A stretch of DNA of 19,944 nt, taken from the NCBI GenBank assembly GCA_047619485.1, contig JBLHKE010000041.1, forward strand, positions 1 to 19,944, in the 5' to 3' direction. The notes beneath the pieces are model-generated. The model saw only the letters and a list, made by a program, of their open reading frames with translations. It was not told the origin of the DNA and did not search any database. This stretch comes from JBLHKE01 sp047619485 (GTDB taxonomy: Bacteria; Verrucomicrobiota; Verrucomicrobiia; Verrucomicrobiales; DEV007). Below, one piece after another: positions 1-6,972 of the stretch (positions are counted from its first letter, which is position 1; every line of letters starts with the position of its first letter). Made by a program: the position numbers and the translations under genes.

Positions 1-1
1 C

Positions 2-220
2 CAACCAGGAGCGGTCGCCGCCTCTGGCTTCTTCCTCCGCTACGTCAAAGCATTCACCGGTCGCCAAGCCACCGACTCCGAACGAATGCCCGATGCCCCA
101 ACCGCCTACGCGATCTTCATCGCCGACGAATCCTACTCGGATCCCAAGACCTTTTCCCGCCCCGGCGATACCACCATCTTCCAGACCGACAAGGTCACCG
201 TCTACCGGCGAGCACGGTAA
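2..220 (+). CDS. C-terminal fragment of an unrecognised protein
   Basis: An open reading frame enters from the left window edge (frame starting at base 2) and ends at the TAA at 218-220, giving 72 residues and no start codon in view. The fragment begins QPGAVAASGFFLRYVKAF and ends FQTDKVTVYRRAR. It has a mildly hydrophobic start, a polar middle and a basic tail. The C-rich third codon positions resemble those of the clear genes in this window, which supports real coding. I do not recognise the family. It faces the DUF5069 gene convergently, with hairpins between them. The missing N-terminal part would be needed to name it. Confidence 0.5.
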   Translation, partial: QPGAVAASGFFLRYVKAFTGRQATDSERMPDAPTAYAIFIADESYSDPKTFSRPGDTTIFQTDKVTVYRRAR

Positions 221-250
221 TCTGGAGCTCCGGTCTACAGCAATAACCAC

Positions 251-280
251 AAAAAACCCGCCCTGCTCTCACAGGACGGG
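251..280 (-). terminator. Rho-independent terminator of the DUF5069 gene
   Basis: Read on the minus strand, a 9-bp stem (CCCGTCCTG pairing with CAGGGCGGG, one U-G wobble) with a 6-nt loop is followed at once by six T residues (plus-strand A at 251-256). This is the standard intrinsic terminator shape. It lies about 40 bases past the DUF5069 stop. On the plus strand the same stem has one C-A mismatch and only a poor T-tract, so it probably serves the minus-strand gene best. Confidence 0.75.
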
Positions 281-292
281 TTCTTAAATAGT

Positions 293-311
293 CATTCGCG
301 AAAAGCGAATG
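293..311. repeat. Short perfect inverted repeat, 7-bp arms
   Basis: CATTCGC at 293-299 and GCGAATG at 305-311 are perfect inverted repeats around the five-base loop GAAAA. The hairpin sits between the DUF5069 stop codon and the stronger terminator stem. It may add to 3'-end structure or transcript stability. There is no adjoining T-tract, so it is not a terminator by itself. Confidence 0.5.
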
Positions 312-319
312 GCAGGAGA

Positions 320-757
320 CTAGGAGATCTCCTGCGCGTGGAAGCACTGCCAATCGTCGAGATTGTTCAGGTTCACGGCGTCGAGGATCGAGCCGTCGTC
401 TTCGATGTTGCTGGCGGCGAGGATCTCTTTGCGAGTCTCATCGGCGTGGTTGTAGCCGACGATGCTGTCGTTGAGTTTCTTGACGGCGTCCTTGTCGAGC
501 GAGCCGCCCTTCTGCTCGAGCACCCATGCTTCGAGTTGTGGGTAGGTCGGCTTGGACTTCATGAACTCTTCGAAGGCACCTTTCTCGAGGCCGACACCGT
601 CGAGAACCATCTGGTCGTAACCAGCACCGATCGCTGGGTAGTCGCTGTTGAGTTTGCCGACGACGTCGAGGGAGACTTTCTGCCAGAGGCGTGGCAGGTG
701 GAGAACGCCGATTGGGCCGGCGATGCCGGAGCTGATAAGTGGGATAGTATTGCTCAT
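320..757 (-). CDS. DUF5069 domain protein (conserved, function unknown)
   Basis: The 145-residue protein opens with MSNTIPLISSGIAGPIGVLH. The leading segment (PLISSGIAGPIGVLHLPRLW), the central GYDQMVLDGVGL and the following PTYPQLEAWV match what I know of the small DUF5069 family, found mainly in Verrucomicrobia and Planctomycetes. It has no signal peptide or membrane segment and is rich in Asp, Glu and Leu, so it should be a soluble cytoplasmic protein. Nothing in the sequence gives a catalytic role. It appears to be a single-gene transcription unit, with a good sigma70-like promoter about 25 bases upstream and a terminator downstream. The ATG at 757 is the only sensible start; a loose AAGAAAGAA lies upstream of it. 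The family call is from memory of the motif pattern. Confidence 0.75.
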   Translation of the reverse strand: MSNTIPLISSGIAGPIGVLHLPRLWQKVSLDVVGKLNSDYPAIGAGYDQMVLDGVGLEKGAFEEFMKSKPTYPQLEAWVLEQKGGSLDKDAVKKLNDSIVGYNHADETRKEILAASNIEDDGSILDAVNLNNLDDWQCFHAQEIS

Positions 758-780
758 GATGTAATTCTTTCTTGGTAGTT

Positions 781-808
781 TTTATACAATCACCGACTCA
801 CCTGTGAA
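781..808 (-). promoter_or_regulatory. Sigma70-like promoter for the DUF5069 gene
   Basis: On the minus strand, TTCACA (803-808; 5 of 6 to TTGACA) is followed by a 16-base spacer and TATAAA (781-786; 5 of 6 to TATAAT). Transcription would start near 774, giving a short leader of about 17 bases before the ATG at 757. It is the best promoter match I found in the window. Confidence 0.55.
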
Positions 809-851
809 CCGGTGTACCCTTCTATAACAGACCTAGAGGCTGGAGCAATGG

Positions 852-1589
852 CTAAATTGTCGCCTCTTTGCCCCGCATCCATTTCGGCAGCACTTTTCCC
901 GCAATCACCAGTGAAATCTCCCCTTTCACCGTCCGCTCGCGGTAGTGATCGAGTACCTCGACCACCGTCCCACGCCTAAACTCTTCGAATTTTTTCGTCA
1001 ATTCCCGCGCCACGCACACCAGCCGATCCGGCTCGATCTCATGCAACATCTCAAGCGTGCCCATAATCCGGTGTGGCGACTCAAAGTAGATCGACGACCA
1101 GTCGGTAGCGAGAGACGCCTCAAGTTCTCTGCGGCGCTGTCCTTTTTTGGTCGGCAAGAAGCCTCCGAAGAAAAAGCGATCACTCGGAAGACCAGATCCA
1201 ACCAGCGCAGCCAATACCGCACTCGGCCCCGGAATGACTTCGTAGCGGATACCAGCTTCCCGACAGCGGTGTAGAAATCGAGCACCAGGATCAGAGACCA
1301 GCGGCATCCCCGCGTCGGAAATCACACCTACCGACTCACCCGCAAGCAAGTTCTCGATTAGCTGTGCTCCGCGCGATGCCTCGTTGTGCTGGTGCAAGCT
1401 AACTTTGCGAGCCTCAATGTCATGCGCGTGCAGCAGTCGACCGGAGTGGCGCGTGTCCTCACAGGCGACGATGTCGACAGCCCTGAGGCATTCGATCGCT
1501 CGCTGCGAGATATCTCCCAAGTTTCCAATCGGTGTACCGATCAAGTAGAGAACACCCGTGGCAGCAGTGGCAGAAAGATCCGAACTCAT
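852..1589 (-). CDS. rsmI: 16S rRNA (cytidine-1402-2'-O)-methyltransferase RsmI
   Basis: This is a 245-residue SAM-dependent methyltransferase of the tetrapyrrole-methylase fold, which methylates the 2'-O of C1402 in the decoding centre of 16S rRNA. Family motifs appear in order: GTPIGNLGDIS (about 18-28), CEDTRHS (43-49), SDAGMPLVSDPG (91-102), IPGPSA (119-124), ESPHR (170-174), ARELTKKFEE (194-203) and KGEISLVI (222-229). The length is somewhat below the roughly 285 residues of E. coli RsmI, which has an extra C-terminal segment. I chose the ATG at 1589 because AAGGA lies 9 bases upstream. An in-frame GTG at 1622 would add 11 polar residues and start only 6 bases after the lptE-like stop. 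It is co-directional with that gene and probably cotranscribed. Confidence 0.95.
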   Translation of the reverse strand: MSSDLSATAATGVLYLIGTPIGNLGDISQRAIECLRAVDIVACEDTRHSGRLLHAHDIEARKVSLHQHNEASRGAQLIENLLAGESVGVISDAGMPLVSDPGARFLHRCREAGIRYEVIPGPSAVLAALVGSGLPSDRFFFGGFLPTKKGQRRRELEASLATDWSSIYFESPHRIMGTLEMLHEIEPDRLVCVARELTKKFEEFRRGTVVEVLDHYRERTVKGEISLVIAGKVLPKWMRGKEATI

Positions 1590-1598
1590 TTCCGTTCG

Positions 1599-1603
1599 TC
1601 CTT
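1599..1603 (-). promoter_or_regulatory. Shine-Dalgarno site that decides the rsmI start
   Basis: AAGGA on the minus strand lies 9 bases before the ATG at 1589. It favours that start over the upstream GTG at 1622. It is one of the few recognisable ribosome binding sites in the window. Confidence 0.5.
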
Positions 1604-1628
1604 CAGCGTGATCTTGGGACACGCGGAA

Positions 1629-2153
1629 TTAGAAACCTTCCGTAAGGCGGCTCGTCAGCGTGATCGCCAATTTCTCTGCTGCGTTCTCGATCGCCTGGCG
1701 CTCAGTGAGCTGCAAGTTGGGATCGAGGAAGATGTTGGTTCGACCGGAAACGGAGCCGCTTCCAATTTCGCTGCCGGTTCCCAAATCTTCGACCGTGTAT
1801 TCGACCACGAGCGTCACTTCAAACTCCCGTGTCTTCAGCACATCCGTCCGGGCGCCACGGAGCGCTCGCTTCTGAATGTTAGTGATGGTTGCCTTCAGGA
1901 TTGCATCGGCCTTGTCAATCGTCGAAATCTCGTAGGTCCCGTCGGTCTGCATTTGCCCGATGACTGCATTCGAAACCAAGACGGCAATCTTCGGCTCCTG
2001 AGTGTCGTTTTTAAAGGTCGGAATCGTTATCGAGCGAATGTCGGCAAAGGCACTAGGCTTCACAGATCCAAGTCTGTAACCGGCGCATCCGACCATTCCA
2101 GCGAGGGTTGCGGTCAGGGCTAAGAGTAATACCAAACGTCTAAAAAGCTTCAT
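1629..2153 (-). CDS. LptE-like LPS-assembly lipoprotein
   Basis: The protein is 174 residues from the ATG at 2153. An in-frame TTG at 2174 is a poorer start, and the lipoprotein signal begins at the ATG. The N-terminus MKLFRRLVLL leads into a hydrophobic stretch and the lipobox-like GMVGC, so Cys23 is the likely lipidated residue after signal peptidase II cleavage. The mature part starts CAGYRLG and continues with ADIRSITIPTFKNDTQEPKI, the pattern of the LptE family: secreted lipoproteins that plug and assemble the LptD channel delivering LPS to the outer leaflet. The next segment (LVSNAVIGQMQTDGTYEI) also fits. It lies 39 bases upstream of rsmI on the same strand. No clear Shine-Dalgarno motif is present. 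LptE sequences diverge strongly, so the family is likely but the exact role is inferred. Confidence 0.82.
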   Translation of the reverse strand: MKLFRRLVLLLALTATLAGMVGCAGYRLGSVKPSAFADIRSITIPTFKNDTQEPKIAVLVSNAVIGQMQTDGTYEISTIDKADAILKATITNIQKRALRGARTDVLKTREFEVTLVVEYTVEDLGTGSEIGSGSVSGRTNIFLDPNLQLTERQAIENAAEKLAITLTSRLTEGF

Positions 2154-2227
2154 AATAGCGGACAATATCTGCAACTTAGAAAAGCAGGAACCACCGCCGT
2201 TTGCAAGCGAAGAACGTCACCTCTCGG

Positions 2228-2246
2228 AAAAAGCCGAATTCCGGCT
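2228..2246 (-). terminator. Short intrinsic terminator after the TPR gene
   Basis: On the minus strand AGCCG (from 2246) and CGGCT (to 2232) form a 5-bp stem with a 5-nt loop, followed by a run of five T (plus-strand A at 2228-2232). It begins only 3 bases past the TAA of the TPR protein gene (2250-2252). The stem is short, so termination may be partial, allowing some readthrough into the lptE-like gene and rsmI. Confidence 0.5.
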
Positions 2247-2249
2247 GAA

Positions 2250-3959
2250 TTACTCGTCCTCAGGAACCCCTGGGATCTTCAATTTCTCTACCACATCGTC
2301 TTTTTCTGTCGACGTCTTCTCCTCTGACCCCTCCACCAGCTCCTTAATTTTACCCACGACCGCCTCCTCATCGAGATCCGGAGGAATCACCAGATCCGAC
2401 AGATCGTCCGGCAACTCGGTGGGTAAATTCTTGGTCGATATCCCATCCGGCAGTGCCTCGCTGATCTTTTTGAGTCCCTTCTCAAGATCCTTCTTGTCGA
2501 GCTTGCCGATATCGAAGGGCACCTCTTGCAACTTCGACGTATCAATCCGCATGTTGTTGGTCTTTTTGCCCAGCGCTAGGCTCGGTTTCGGCGGTCCGTA
2601 GTAGCCCTTGCGCTGGCTTAACTTCTGCCCACCGCTCGGCGCTGAGGCAATCTCGGTGACGCCTGAAGGTTTGGCCGTCGGCTCCGTGACGGCAACCGCG
2701 CTCGGCTTGCTGTCCACCGTGCTGTCCACCGTGCTGTCCACCGTGCTGTCCACCGTGCTGTCCACCGTGCTGTCCACCGTGCTGTCCACCGTGCTGGCAG
2801 CTGGGGCAGGCTTGGCCATCTCAGCCGCGGCGAGATCCGCTTCCTCGGCCTCGCGCTCGGCGCGCTTCTTGCGCCCGAACAGGCGACTTCCCAGACGTGG
2901 GCGTGGGATCGCGTTTTTGATTTTCTCAGCCGCACTACCAACAGCCGCAGCAGGACTGAAACCACTCGGTTCCTCAGCCGCACTCGTCGGCGCGCCCGAA
3001 ATCTTTGCCTCGACGATCGCTAGACGCTCCTGCGCCTCAGCCGAAGCCGTTGTATTGGTGGACTTCGCGACCCGGCGGTAGTACAGCGCGGCGCTTTTGT
3101 AATTCTTCTGTTTCTCGTAGAAACGCCCGATATCGAAGGCCTTCTTCGCCTCGAGTTCATCGAACTGCACCACCCGACTGCGCGCCTCCTCGCGGCGCGC
3201 CGCATCGGTCTGATCGACGAGCATCACGTCATTGTAGGCGTCACGGGACTCGCCCACATTGGCGGCATTGCGGCTGCCAGCCTCAATCGCCATGCGGCCA
3301 ATTTCGGCGATGCGGAACTGCGCGCGGCCTGCAAGTTTCGTTTCGGGGTAGTCTTTCACCACCTTCTTGTATTCCAGCACCGCCAGCTGGTATTTGTCAC
3401 GATCTTCCTCTAGCACCTCACCCATCGAGAACTGTGCCTGCGGAGCGTATTCGGAGTAGGGAGCGTTCTTGATCACATTCCCATACATCTCGAGCACCTC
3501 GCTGCGCTGCACCTTGCGAGATAGGCCGATGAACTTCTCTTTGTATTCCCCTGTCTGGCTCGCCTTAGCGATCTCGAACTGGCTCGCGATCGCGGCGCTG
3601 AAAGCCGAACTCTGCTTGTGGTCATCCACGAAGGTCTGGAACGAATCGAATGCCTTCACGTAATCGCCTTGGCTCTTCTGGATCGCACCCACCTTGTATT
3701 GGGCGATCGCGGCCGAAGTCGTCACCGGCCACTTCCTGGCGATGCCCTTGTAGATATCAAGAGCCTTGTCGGATTTGCCAGCTGACTCATACTCCTGCGC
3801 ACTCTGTAGCTTGATTTTTGCCAACTCATCCTGAGCGCGAATCTCGGACGACTCCGGAACTTTATCTAAATCTCCCTTGAAAATGTCGAGGAAGGCGAAG
3901 CTGCTGCCAGTCAATAAGAAGCTTAGCAGAGCGATTAACAGAGCCGAAGGTTTGATCAT
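2250..3959 (-). CDS. Secreted TPR protein, BamD/YbgF-like, with repeat linker
   Basis: The protein is 569 residues from the ATG at 3959. This start is chosen because a signal peptide follows (MIKPSALLIALLSFLLTG, cleavage near FAF at about 22); the reading frame itself extends to 4052. Residues about 45-320 are helical TPR-like repeats with aromatic/Gly spacing, such as YKKVVKDYPETKLAGRAQF and YYRRVAKS, as in BamD and YbgF, which act in the periplasm in outer-membrane protein assembly. There is no lipobox Cys, unlike true BamD. Residues about 320-450 form a low-complexity linker with a basic patch (RLFGRKKRAERE) and seven exact TVDS tetrapeptides (about 390-417). The C-terminal 120 residues are acidic and Lys/Glu/Asp-rich, of unknown fold. 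A possible role is a periplasmic scaffold for envelope assembly, in keeping with the LptE-like neighbour. That role is inferred. Confidence 0.8.
   Translation of the reverse strand: MIKPSALLIALLSFLLTGSSFAFLDIFKGDLDKVPESSEIRAQDELAKIKLQSAQEYESAGKSDKALDIYKGIARKWPVTTSAAIAQYKVGAIQKSQGDYVKAFDSFQTFVDDHKQSSAFSAAIASQFEIAKASQTGEYKEKFIGLSRKVQRSEVLEMYGNVIKNAPYSEYAPQAQFSMGEVLEEDRDKYQLAVLEYKKVVKDYPETKLAGRAQFRIAEIGRMAIEAGSRNAANVGESRDAYNDVMLVDQTDAARREEARSRVVQFDELEAKKAFDIGRFYEKQKNYKSAALYYRRVAKSTNTTASAEAQERLAIVEAKISGAPTSAAEEPSGFSPAAAVGSAAEKIKNAIPRPRLGSRLFGRKKRAEREAEEADLAAAEMAKPAPAASTVDSTVDSTVDSTVDSTVDSTVDSTVDSKPSAVAVTEPTAKPSGVTEIASAPSGGQKLSQRKGYYGPPKPSLALGKKTNNMRIDTSKLQEVPFDIGKLDKKDLEKGLKKISEALPDGISTKNLPTELPDDLSDLVIPPDLDEEAVVGKIKELVEGSEEKTSTEKDDVVEKLKIPGVPEDE
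2709..2792 (-). repeat. Seven perfect tandem 12-bp repeats inside the TPR gene
   Basis: The 12-base unit GCTGTCCACCGT (plus strand) occurs seven times without one mismatch from 2709 to 2792, followed by a partial copy. On the coding minus strand each unit encodes Thr-Val-Asp-Ser. The period is a multiple of three, so copy-number changes keep the frame. Perfect identity, including third codon positions, points to recent expansion by slippage or unequal exchange. Confidence 0.97.
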
Positions 3960-4032
3960 AAGTAGATGAAAATACGCCCTCGAACAGCCACCGTCAAGGT
4001 GAGCACTGAGGCCGTTGAGCCTAATATGATTG

Positions 4033-4060
4033 ATTATTAGAACAAATAGCAATGAGTGAA
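4033..4060 (-). promoter_or_regulatory. Candidate promoter for the TPR gene
   Basis: On the minus strand TTCACT (4055-4060; 4 of 6 to TTGACA), a 16-base spacer and AATAAT (4033-4038; 5 of 6 to TATAAT) lie about 75 bases upstream of the ATG at 3959. The surrounding intergenic region is AT-rich, unlike the genes. Offered as a candidate only. Confidence 0.35.
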
Positions 4061-4111
4061 GCTCACTATATTTTCTGTAAAAATTTTCCTTTGTTTTTCT
4101 CGATTTTTTGC

Positions 4112-4139
4112 TTGGCTTTATTATGTAATTTCATCCGTG
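4112..4139 (+). promoter_or_regulatory. Candidate promoter for the beta-CASP nuclease gene
   Basis: TTGGCT (4112-4117; 4 of 6 to TTGACA), a 16-base spacer and TGTAAT (4134-4139; 5 of 6 to TATAAT) lie in an AT-rich block (about 4062-4141) of the divergent intergenic region. A start near 4146 would leave a leader of about 70 bases before the ATG at 4217. The rest of the 3960-4216 gap holds only AT-rich spacer and a C-rich leader. Confidence 0.35.
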
Positions 4140-4216
4140 CCGTTGGAGACTATTGAATCGAGCTTGCACTAAGGTCCAATCCCACCGTCCATCCCCCACC
4201 CCTGTCAGATCACACC

Positions 4217-5617
4217 ATGAAACTCAAATTCTGCGGCGCAGCCGGCACCACCACAGGCTCGCAACACCTCCTCGAGGTCAACGGTCAAAAGATCCTGCTC
4301 GACTGTGGCCTTTACCAGGGTCGCCGCAAAGACGCCTACGAGCGTAACAAAAACTTCCTCTTCAATCCGAGCGAGGTCGACGCAGTGGTGCTCTCGCATG
4401 CCCACATCGACCACAGCGGCAATCTACCGAACCTCACCAAGCAAGGCTTCGACGGCAACATCTACAGCACCTTCGCCACACGCGACCTCTGCCAGATCAT
4501 GCTCGCAGACTCCGCCCGCATCCAGACATCGGATGTGAAATACGTCAACCGCAAGCGCGAGAAAAAGGGCGAGGCACCGCTCGAGCCGATCTACAGCGAG
4601 ATGGATGCCGAACTCTGCCTCAGGCAGTTCGTCAACGTCGGCTACGAACGCAAGATCCCGATCGCGAGAGGCGTCACGATGCACTTCATCGACGCCGGCC
4701 ACATCCTCGGCTCCGCGCAGGTCGTGCTCGACATCGAAGACGAGAAGACCAATAAAAAGTCGCGCCTAGTATTCTCTGGTGACGTCGGCCGCGGCAAGAA
4801 CAAGCTCCTCCGCGACCCGATCCCTGTCCAAGACGTAGATTACTTCATCATGGAGAGCACCTACGGCGGTCGCGAACACGAGGCCGACACTGACGCCAAT
4901 GAAGAAATCGCTCGCATCCTTAACCGCGCGATCAAAAAGAACGGCAAGATCATCATCCCATCATTCGCCGTCGAGCGAACCCAGCAGCTCCTCTACGTGC
5001 TCAACGAGCTCCTCGATGCGGAACAGATCCCAGCGGTTCCGATCTATGTCGACTCGCCACTCGCCGTCAACGCGACCGAGATTTTCCGGCTCCACCCGGA
5101 GTGTTTCAACCAGGACGTCTACGACTTCCTCTTCGAGAAGCGCAACCCCTTCGGCTTCGAGAACCTCACCCTGATCCGCAGCGTCGAGAAGTCCAAACAG
5201 CTGACAAAATCGACCGAGGCCGCGATCATCATCTCAGCATCCGGCATGTGTGAGGCCGGGCGGATCCTCCATCACCTGAAGAACAACATCGAGAACAAAG
5301 ACACCACGGTCCTGTTCGTTGGCTATTGCGCCGAGAACACCCTTGGGTCAAAGATTCGCAACGGTGATGAGGAAGTGAAGATCTTCGGTGAGAAATACAC
5401 CGTCCGCGCCGAGATCGACGCCCTCGATTCTTTCTCCGGCCACGCCGACCACAGCGAACTCCTCGACTACTTCAATGCCACCGGCGGCAAGAAAGAGAAA
5501 GTATGGCTGGTCCACGGCGAGCAGAAACGCTCGGCGCTACTCCAGACCGCCCTGCGCGACCTCGACCACGGCGGCACCATTGATCTCGCCGAACTGGGTC
5601 AGACTGTAGAATTTTAG
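4217..5617 (+). CDS. MBL-fold beta-CASP ribonuclease (TTHA0252/CPSF-like)
   Basis: This 466-residue protein is a metallo-beta-lactamase of the beta-CASP type, a zinc-dependent RNA-cleaving family with bacterial and archaeal members related to CPSF73. Metal ligands are visible: HAHIDH (61-66), His162 in DAGHILGS and Asp189 in FSGDVGR. The beta-CASP motifs are also present: A (Glu213 in MESTYGG), B (His409 in FSGHADH) and C (His433 in LVHGE). A His at motif C is typical of RNA-acting members, while DNA-acting ones carry Val. The characteristic SASGMCEAGRI (about 340-350) is intact. There is no signal peptide, so it should act in the cytoplasm in RNA processing or decay. The start is the first ATG, with no clear Shine-Dalgarno site. 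It precedes obg by 85 bases on the same strand. The substrate cannot be read from the sequence. Confidence 0.93.
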   Translation: MKLKFCGAAGTTTGSQHLLEVNGQKILLDCGLYQGRRKDAYERNKNFLFNPSEVDAVVLSHAHIDHSGNLPNLTKQGFDGNIYSTFATRDLCQIMLADSARIQTSDVKYVNRKREKKGEAPLEPIYSEMDAELCLRQFVNVGYERKIPIARGVTMHFIDAGHILGSAQVVLDIEDEKTNKKSRLVFSGDVGRGKNKLLRDPIPVQDVDYFIMESTYGGREHEADTDANEEIARILNRAIKKNGKIIIPSFAVERTQQLLYVLNELLDAEQIPAVPIYVDSPLAVNATEIFRLHPECFNQDVYDFLFEKRNPFGFENLTLIRSVEKSKQLTKSTEAAIIISASGMCEAGRILHHLKNNIENKDTTVLFVGYCAENTLGSKIRNGDEEVKIFGEKYTVRAEIDALDSFSGHADHSELLDYFNATGGKKEKVWLVHGEQKRSALLQTALRDLDHGGTIDLAELGQTVEF

Positions 5618-5627
5618 AAACGGGAAC

Positions 5628-5644
5628 GTGGGCACCCTGCCCGC
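5628..5644 (+). repeat. GC-rich hairpin between the nuclease gene and obg
   Basis: GTGGGCA (5628-5634) and TGCCCGC (5638-5644) can pair around CCC with one G-U wobble. A C-tract follows but no T-tract, so it does not look like an intrinsic terminator. It starts 10 bases past the nuclease stop and could be a transcript-stabilising or intergenic repeat structure. Confidence 0.45.
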
Positions 5645-5702
5645 CCCCCCCGATTAGCAAAACCGATCCCAAGAAGCGGGGCTCATCCGCCCCCAACAAA
5701 TC

Positions 5703-6749
5703 ATGAAACAACGCCTCTTCGTCGACCACATTCGTATCTTTGCCCGCGCCGGAAAAGGCGGCGATGGCTCTGGGCATTTTCACCGCGAGAAATTCAATTC
5801 CAAGGGCGGCCCTGACGGTGGCGATGGCGGCAGGGGCGGCGATGTTATCTTCCTAGTCGAGGATAACACCGACAACCTCACCTCCTTCCTCTACAAGTCT
5901 CGACTCCTGGCCGAACACGGTGCGAACGGCGCCAGCCAGCAAAAGACCGGAAAATCAGGAAAACCATTCATCGCCAAAGTTCCGCCAGGCACGCGCATCT
6001 ACCGCGCCGACGAAGCGATGACCGGCAAGCTGTCCCATCCCGATCGCGAGCTGGAACTCGTCGCTGACCTCACCGAGAAGGGCGAAAAATTTGTCCTCTG
6101 CGGGGGCGGCAAAGGTGGCCGCGGCAACGAACACTTCAAGGGACCACAAAACCAGGTGCCAGATGAGCACGAACCCGGTGAGCCAGGTGGCGAGGGATTC
6201 TACTACCTTGAGCTGCGCAAGATAGCCGATGCTGGTCTGGTCGGATTCCCCAATGCCGGCAAGTCCACGCTCCTAGGCACGCTATCCGCAGCCAAACCGA
6301 AGGTCGCCAACTACCCGTTCACCACGCTACAGCCGATGGTGGGAGTGTTAGAGTTTCCCGGCTTCAGCAGAGGCACCATCGCCGATATCCCAGGACTGAT
6401 CGAAGGCGCCCACGCGAACGTTGGCCTCGGGCACGATTTCCTGCGCCACATCATGCGCTGCCGCATCCTGCTCTTCGTCGTCGATACGGCAGGCAGCGAG
6501 GAGCGCGAGCCGATCGAAGACCTCCAGAAACTGCGTAAAGAGATCAAGCTCTACGATGAGGAACTAGCCAAGCGCGATTGGATCATCATCGCTAACAAGG
6601 TCGATCTACCCGAGGCCGAGGAAAAATTGGAGTTCCTACGCGGGCGTTTCCCGAAGCAGGAGATCATCCCGATCTCCGCAGCTGAAGGCACCGGTATCGA
6701 CGCGCTGAAGGCACGGTTGGCGGAACTCATCGGCCACAGCCCGGAGTAA
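5703..6749 (+). CDS. obg: GTPase Obg (CgtA)
   Basis: This 348-residue essential GTPase binds the 50S ribosomal subunit and acts in ribosome assembly and the stringent response. Residues 1 to about 165 form the glycine-rich Obg fold (for example GKGGDGSGHFHREKF, near 18, and a GGGKGGRGN turn near 134). The G domain follows: G1 GFPNAGKS (181-188), G2 in FTTLQP (206-211), G3 DIPG (228-231), G4 NKVD (298-301) and G5 ISAAEG (about 324-329). It ends soon after the G domain, so it lacks the extra C-terminal domain seen in some Gram-positive Obg proteins. The start is the ATG at 5703, which begins the conserved FVDHIRIFARAGKGG region; no Shine-Dalgarno site is evident. It is likely cotranscribed with the upstream nuclease, and a MITE-like inverted repeat starts 9 bases after its stop. 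Confidence 0.97.
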   Translation: MKQRLFVDHIRIFARAGKGGDGSGHFHREKFNSKGGPDGGDGGRGGDVIFLVEDNTDNLTSFLYKSRLLAEHGANGASQQKTGKSGKPFIAKVPPGTRIYRADEAMTGKLSHPDRELELVADLTEKGEKFVLCGGGKGGRGNEHFKGPQNQVPDEHEPGEPGGEGFYYLELRKIADAGLVGFPNAGKSTLLGTLSAAKPKVANYPFTTLQPMVGVLEFPGFSRGTIADIPGLIEGAHANVGLGHDFLRHIMRCRILLFVVDTAGSEEREPIEDLQKLRKEIKLYDEELAKRDWIIIANKVDLPEAEEKLEFLRGRFPKQEIIPISAAEGTGIDALKARLAELIGHSPE

Positions 6750-6757
6750 AATCTATA

Positions 6758-6924
6758 CTAGGAGGCTGTCGGACTTACCCGCTCCGGCAAGAATCATTTT
6801 AGAATTCGCCCAGATCCGCCCGCTGAATCGTCATTAAATCCATTTAAATCCTCCCCAGCAAACGGATCTGGATCGGAATTCTAAAACGTTTTGCTCGAAT
6901 CCTCTAAGTCCGACAGGCTCCTAG
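6758..6924. mobile_element. MITE-like element with 20-bp terminal inverted repeats
   Basis: The ends 6758-6777 (CTAGGAGGCTGTCGGACTTA) and 6905-6924 are inverted repeats with a single mismatch. Inside, further arms pair: TTTTAGAATTC (near 6798) with GAATTCTAAAA (near 6886), and CCAGATCCG (near 6820) with CGGATCTGG (near 6863). The whole 167 bases could fold into one long imperfect hairpin around an AT-rich centre (near 6840). CTAG occurs at both outer edges. CTAG-type 4-bp target duplications are known for IS5-group elements, so the outer CTAGs may be duplicated target and the core 6762-6920. No transposase gene is present, so it would be non-autonomous. It could also terminate or stabilise the obg transcript. 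Confidence 0.65.
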
Positions 6925-6931
6925 CGCGCTT

Positions 6932-6950
6932 CATTTTTTTGTGAAAAATG
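6932..6950. repeat. AT-rich hairpin, 7-bp arms
   Basis: CATTTTT (6932-6938) and AAAAATG (6944-6950) are perfect inverted repeats around TTGTG, starting 7 bases past the MITE-like element. It is too AT-rich to be a good terminator, and no function is evident. Confidence 0.35.
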
Positions 6951-6972
6951 AGATAGGATTGCGCTCCGGAAC

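Noticed and set aside
338..778. A 146-residue plus-strand frame opposite the DUF5069 gene
   Set aside because: The minus-strand product matches a conserved family and has its own promoter and terminator. The plus-strand product shows no family features.
1386..2123. A 245-residue plus-strand frame across rsmI and the lptE-like gene
   Set aside because: It spans two genes with strong motifs on the other strand, including their junction, and has no family features of its own.
2709..2792. The tandem 12-bp array as a possible CRISPR or iteron array
   Set aside because: The units abut with no spacers, lie inside a reading frame and keep it. There are no cas genes or replication genes nearby.
2608..3081. 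Repeat-containing plus-strand frame reading VLST units
   Set aside because: It is the opposite-strand reading of the TVDS repeat. The minus-strand frame is longer, has a signal peptide and continues into TPRs.
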